Of a stretch of 7,816 nt of DNA, positions 7,049 to 7,816 are shown piece by piece. The stretch is from Verrucomicrobia bacterium UBA740 (GTDB lineage Bacteria; Verrucomicrobiota; Kiritimatiellia; RFP12; UBA1067): positions 23,302 through 31,117 of the forward strand of contig DBKW01000052.1 of NCBI GenBank assembly GCA_002298665.1, written 5' to 3'. A model generated the notes under the pieces. The model saw only the letters and a program-made list of their open reading frames with translations. It did not search any database and was not told the origin of the DNA. The translations under genes were made by a program, and so were the position numbers. The first letter of the stretch is position 1. Each line of letters starts with the position of its first letter.

Positions 7049-7258
7049 TCACTCCTTATTTTCGCCGTAATTAGGTGAAAGCAACGCTGCCGCGGCCTCA
7101 ACAAAAGCCGCGTCCAAGGCCACGCAACAGCCTTCTGTGGCGTTGCTAGCGAATAGGGGGGGGGGGTACTTGGACGCAATCCGAAGAGCGCATACGTGCT
7201 CTCCAGCGCGTATATAGCCGTCCGGGGAACACAGAAACTGTGCTACATACGGACGCAT
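7049..7258 (-). CDS. Possible small protein (69 residues) in the leader of the GTPase operon
   Basis: This frame opens about 47 bases after the predicted transcription start. It closes with TGA at 7049-7051, 4 bases before the ATG of the 76-residue gene, whose ribosome binding site lies inside its last codons. That spacing is typical of translational coupling. The product starts MRPYVAQFLCSPDGY and has an alanine-rich helix-like segment (ALDAAFVEAAAALL). The start has only a weak Shine-Dalgarno (GAGAT). The frame crosses an 11-base C tract (Y-PPP-L), so a one-base change there would fuse its beginning to the frame of the 76-residue gene. The same bases hold strong inverted repeats and could instead be a structured untranslated leader. 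No family is recognised. Confidence 0.35.
   Translation of the reverse strand: MRPYVAQFLCSPDGYIRAGEHVCALRIASKYPPPLFASNATEGCCVALDAAFVEAAAALLSPNYGENKE
7156..7166. repeat. 11-base G tract (C tract on the transcribed strand)
   Basis: A run of eleven G lies in the leader of the GTPase operon, inside the possible 69-residue gene. Runs of this length slip during replication and are also prone to sequencing error, so the exact count is uncertain. Confidence 0.9.
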
Positions 7259-7311
7259 TCATCTCATTTCGTGTAGTCAAGAACCCGACACTCCTGATTG
7301 AAACTGCAAAT

Positions 7312-7340
7312 AGTATAGCATTTCCGGTCTGGATTGTAAA
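7312..7340 (-). promoter_or_regulatory. Sigma-70 promoter of the GTPase operon
   Basis: On the minus strand TTTACA (7335-7340, five of six against TTGACA) and TATACT (7312-7317, five of six against TATAAT) are separated by exactly 17 bases. The -10 is preceded by TGC, so it is also an extended -10. Transcription would start near 7305 and read leftward through the leader, the 76-residue gene and both GTPase genes. It is the best promoter-like match seen in the window. Confidence 0.65.
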
Positions 7341-7564
7341 CCCCCAAATGCACCCGGAGCCTCCCGGCGCGATTTGCCATAATAATGTGTACCGGATTTT
7401 GAAAAGGACATATCAAGAGGCGGGTCCGTTTGTCCAATACCGCGTACCGGTATAAAACTTGGCAAACCAGCAACCACCCCCGTTTCTCGCTAGTACCCGT
7501 TCTATTTGACAAACTGGGGCTCCCTACCGGAGAGCGGCATACGGCCACCCGCGCGGGCGGCAAG
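7341..7564. other. No supported gene upstream of the GTPase operon promoter
   Basis: Short open frames exist on both strands, but none has a ribosome binding site, family resemblance or convincing composition. One minus-strand frame (7264-7563) overlaps the promoter. I see only a GC-rich patch near 7548-7560 with the palindrome CCGCGCGG region, and no RNA gene. Confidence 0.5.
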
Positions 7565-7618
7565 GGACTGGCAGGAGGAACGGGACAACCGGGACAACTA
7601 GGACGAGTAGGACGCGCC
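7565..7618 (+). repeat. Six degenerate 9-base units beginning GGA
   Basis: Consecutive units read GGACTGGCA, GGAGGAACG, GGACAACCG, GGACAACTA, GGACGAGTA and GGACGCGCC. GGA is kept in all six, GGAC in five, and the spacing is exactly 9 bases. This is a small degenerate tandem array in intergenic DNA. Confidence 0.8.
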
Positions 7619-7621
7619 CCC

Positions 7622-7648
7622 CAATCCTGTCAATCCTGTCAATCCTGT
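7622..7648 (-). repeat. Three perfect 9-base tandem units (CAATCCTGT)
   Basis: CAATCCTGT occurs three times without interruption; the other strand reads ACAGGATTG. The unit has the same 9-base period as the GGA array just before it and shares AGGA on the opposite strand, so the two blocks form a loose inverted arrangement that could fold back. Similar short arrays are widespread in intergenic DNA of several bacterial phyla. Confidence 0.9.
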
Positions 7649-7670
7649 CTAAAACCACCCCACTACCCCC

Positions 7671-7704
7671 CTCTGTGTGTGCCTCCCCCCTCTGTGCCTC
7701 TGTG
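7671..7704. repeat. Three CTCTGTG motifs
   Basis: CTCTGTG occurs at 7671-7677, 7690-7696 and 7698-7704. Read on the minus strand the block gives CACAGAG units and a spurious peptide containing NTEAQR, which I recall from many mis-annotated intergenic open frames. Confidence 0.75.
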
Positions 7705-7816
7705 TTAAAACCCACCCCCCCTACCCCCTTTTTTACTTTCTCTGCACAATCAAAATAGCCGATTTTCGAACTGCCCGAACGACCTGTTTTCGGACCCCGA
7801 ACACACCCCCCTCATG

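Larger units (their letters stand above)
7045..7305 (-). promoter_or_regulatory. Long, fold-rich 5' leader of the GTPase operon, candidate cis-regulatory RNA
   Basis: Between the predicted start near 7305 and the ATG at 7044 the minus-strand RNA could fold into two elements. One is a hairpin at 7219-7255 (CGTCCG/CGGACG outside, CACAG/CTGTG inside). The other is a three-way-junction-like element at 7080-7147: outer stem AGCAACGC/GCGTTGCT, inner hairpins CGCGGC/GCCGCG (7091-7112) and GCCAC/GTGGC with ACAG/CTGT (7119-7141). The second ends about 23 bases before the Shine-Dalgarno of the 76-residue gene, a good place to control its translation. No known riboswitch consensus is recognised. The alternative is that this is a coding region that happens to fold. 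Confidence 0.35.
7619..7816. other. Pyrimidine-rich, gene-free right edge
   Basis: From about 7649 to 7740 the plus strand is nearly all C, T and A, with C runs at 7711-7713, 7715-7721 and 7724-7728 that give a G-quadruplex-capable minus strand. Bases 7763-7780 and 7787-7802 hold an imperfect direct repeat (TTTTCGAAC and CCCGAAC; TTTTCGGAC and CCCGAAC). The window ends in ATG, but no ribosome binding site precedes it, so I do not call a gene start. Confidence 0.55.

Noticed and set aside
7080..7147. tRNA or integron attC site, from the cloverleaf-like inverted repeats
   Set aside because: There is no TPsiC sequence, anticodon arm or CCA-side geometry of a tRNA, and the arms do not match the GTTRRRY / RYYYAAC core of attC.
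7264..7563. Minus-strand frame of 99 residues ending 5 bases before the possible 69-residue gene
   Set aside because: It spans the strong promoter at 7312-7340, has no ribosome binding site and no protein-like pattern.
7622..7648. CRISPR-like array
   Set aside because: The 9-base units are contiguous, with no spacers, and far shorter than CRISPR repeats.
7524..7715. Minus-strand frame containing NTEAQRGEAHTEG and DRIDRIDRI
   Set aside because: It is produced by the CTCTGTG and CAATCCTGT repeats; such peptides are typical spurious translations of intergenic repeats.

Overview
The window looks like a bacterial chromosome segment of moderately high GC. All credible genes lie on the minus strand, so transcription runs from high to low coordinates. 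The intergenic 9-base repeats and CTCTGTG motifs near the right end resemble repeats common in uncultured PVC-type bacteria (Kiritimatiellota, Lentisphaerota, Verrucomicrobiota, Planctomycetota). That is only a weak hint at taxonomy.

Left module (1-4246): a compact three-gene operon. It starts at an extended -10 promoter almost touching its first ATG. The order of transcription is a 653-residue protein of unrecognised family, a DppB/OppB-type ABC permease subunit, and a protein with two tandem family-2 glycosyltransferase domains that runs off the left edge. Spacings are 18 and 7 bases. The permease has no partner permease, ATPase or binding protein in view.

Boundary (4233-4550): a gene-free stretch holding the promoter of the left operon, a small dyad, and a hairpin with a U-tract that reads as the terminator of the right module.

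Right module (4551-7340): a second leftward transcription unit with visibly lower GC. A strong predicted sigma-70 promoter (TTTACA, 17 bases, TGC-TATACT) at 7312-7340 precedes a leader of about 260 bases rich in inverted repeats and containing an 11-base C tract. The leader may encode a 69-residue peptide. After it come a 76-residue protein with a near-perfect ribosome binding site and two divergent paralogous GTPases with C-terminal DUF697-like regions, separated by a strong hairpin. The paired GTPases plus small upstream protein are the most interesting candidate for an undescribed system; their function cannot be read from sequence alone.

Right edge (7341-7816): no convincing gene. It holds six 9-base GGA units, three CAATCCTGT units, three CTCTGTG motifs and C-rich, G-quadruplex-capable tracts.
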